NCBI GenBank assembly: GCA_964540005.1
Contig: CAZILN010000270.1
Span: 1 to 27,238 of the forward strand
Length of the DNA stretch: 27,238 nucleotides
Reading direction: 5' to 3'
Source of the DNA: CAZILN01 sp964540005
GTDB lineage: Bacteria; Bacteroidota; Bacteroidia; Bacteroidales; SM23-62
A program made the translations under genes and the position numbers. A model generated the notes under the pieces. The model did not search any database. It saw nothing but the letters and a program-made list of their open reading frames with translations, and was not told where the DNA came from. Shown piece by piece: positions 26,942 to 27,238 of this stretch. Each line of letters begins with the position of its first letter. The first letter of the stretch is position 1.

Positions 26942-26960
26942 GTGCAAATATACTTTGCAC
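26942..26960 (-). promoter_or_regulatory. inverted repeat overlapping the probable -7 promoter element of the aspartokinase gene
   Basis: GTGCAAA and TTTGCAC form a perfect 7-bp inverted repeat with a 5-bp spacer. On the minus strand the spacer and the downstream arm also spell TATATTTG (26952 to 26945), an exact TAnnTTTG -7 match about 30 bases before the aspartokinase ATG. The overlap suggests a repressor operator at the promoter. No clear -33 element is seen. Confidence 0.45.
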
Positions 26961-27082
26961 ATGATAAAAAAATTAACTATTTGAATATCAATGATATAAT
27001 GTTAATATCCTGGTAATAGCAAATATGAAAAAATATTGTTTAAGGCCATGATATTCAGTATCTTATGGCAAAATGACTAAAT
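26961..27082. other. AT-rich intergenic region
   Basis: AT-rich sequence between the aspartokinase promoter and the transposase-like frame at the right edge. I see no gene, strong hairpin or clear promoter in it. Confidence 0.5.
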
Positions 27083-27238
27083 ATGATTCAGAGATACATG
27101 AACACCAGGGCTGAGGATAAAAATACCATTTTATTCTCAACATTATCACAAATAATCGGAGATCAAATGAATCTGGCCCGAATAAAGTTCTATGGTTTAA
27201 AAATTGACTCCTTTTGTTGCTATTTTTTTACAAGTGCA
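27083..27238 (+). CDS. 5' part of a possible IS4-like transposase (partial)
   Basis: An open frame from ATG 27083 runs 52 codons to the window end without a stop. It includes LSQIIGDQMNLARIKFYGL, which resembles the N-terminus of IS4-family transposases of Bacteroidota (LSEIVG-xxMNLARIKF-xxLF). The following residues (KIDSFCCYFFTSA) fit that family less well, so the gene may be decayed or the match partly fortuitous. It continues beyond the window, so the element's extent is unknown. Confidence 0.4.
   Translation, partial: MIQRYMNTRAEDKNTILFSTLSQIIGDQMNLARIKFYGLKIDSFCCYFFTSA

Noticed and set aside
26592..26984. 130-codon plus-strand open frame
   Set aside because: It is antisense to the aspartokinase N-terminus, whose protein motifs are conserved; it is a shadow.

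Overview
The window reads as a chromosomal segment of a Bacteroidota bacterium, probably a free-living Marinilabiliales/Bacteroidales-type polysaccharide degrader; the exact taxon is inferred. The grounds are a TonB-dependent receptor with an N-terminal carboxypeptidase-regulatory-like domain, many secreted or lipoprotein glycosidases, MORN_2 and DUF6599-type proteins, moderate GC, few obvious Shine-Dalgarno sites and TAnnTTTG-like promoter elements. No rRNA, tRNA or CRISPR array was seen.

Region 1 (1-5562, all + strand) is an L-fucose utilisation operon of the non-phosphorylating (oxidative) type. It holds the 3' end of a probable sugar mutarotase, an L-fuconolactonase-like amidohydrolase, an aldo/keto reductase of the L-fucose dehydrogenase type, a Zn-dependent alcohol dehydrogenase, a secreted GH29 alpha-L-fucosidase and a secreted isochorismatase-fold hydrolase. 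The first genes overlap by ATGA. Fucosidase would free L-fucose outside the cytoplasm; mutarotase, dehydrogenase and lactonase would take it to L-fuconate; the Zn dehydrogenase could act on a later keto-acid.

Region 2 (5596-16601) holds a MORN_2 lipoprotein on the minus strand, a GH2 lipoprotein with added CHB_HEX_C-like and PA14 domains, an orphan TonB-dependent receptor without SusD, a DUF6599-like secreted protein, a Tat-exported aldo/keto reductase that lacks the catalytic His, and a 1012-residue lipoprotein of unknown family, possibly an (alpha/alpha)6 carbohydrate-active protein.

Region 3 (16612-18142) is a scar. It contains an aspartokinase 3' fragment, a decayed IS1634-like transposase, and a 3' fragment of a second copy of the Tat aldo/keto reductase. 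That fragment is itself broken by a 43-bp insertion carrying a REP-like palindrome flanked by a 5-bp repeat. The fragments resemble the intact aldo/keto reductase (12463-13512) and the intact aspartokinase (25536-26915), so the scar marks a past segmental duplication and deletion.

Region 4 (18166-26960) looks like an ion and osmotic homeostasis cluster: an MscS channel, a 1700-residue fusion of a cation-chloride cotransporter (SLC12-like) with a long helical region and a C-terminal P-loop ATPase plus winged helix, a CPA-type cation/proton antiporter, and an aspartokinase resembling the ectoine-associated Ask_Ect type, with a perfect inverted repeat over its likely promoter. The right edge carries the start of what seems to be an IS4-like transposase. 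The transporter-ATPase fusion is the most unusual item in the window.
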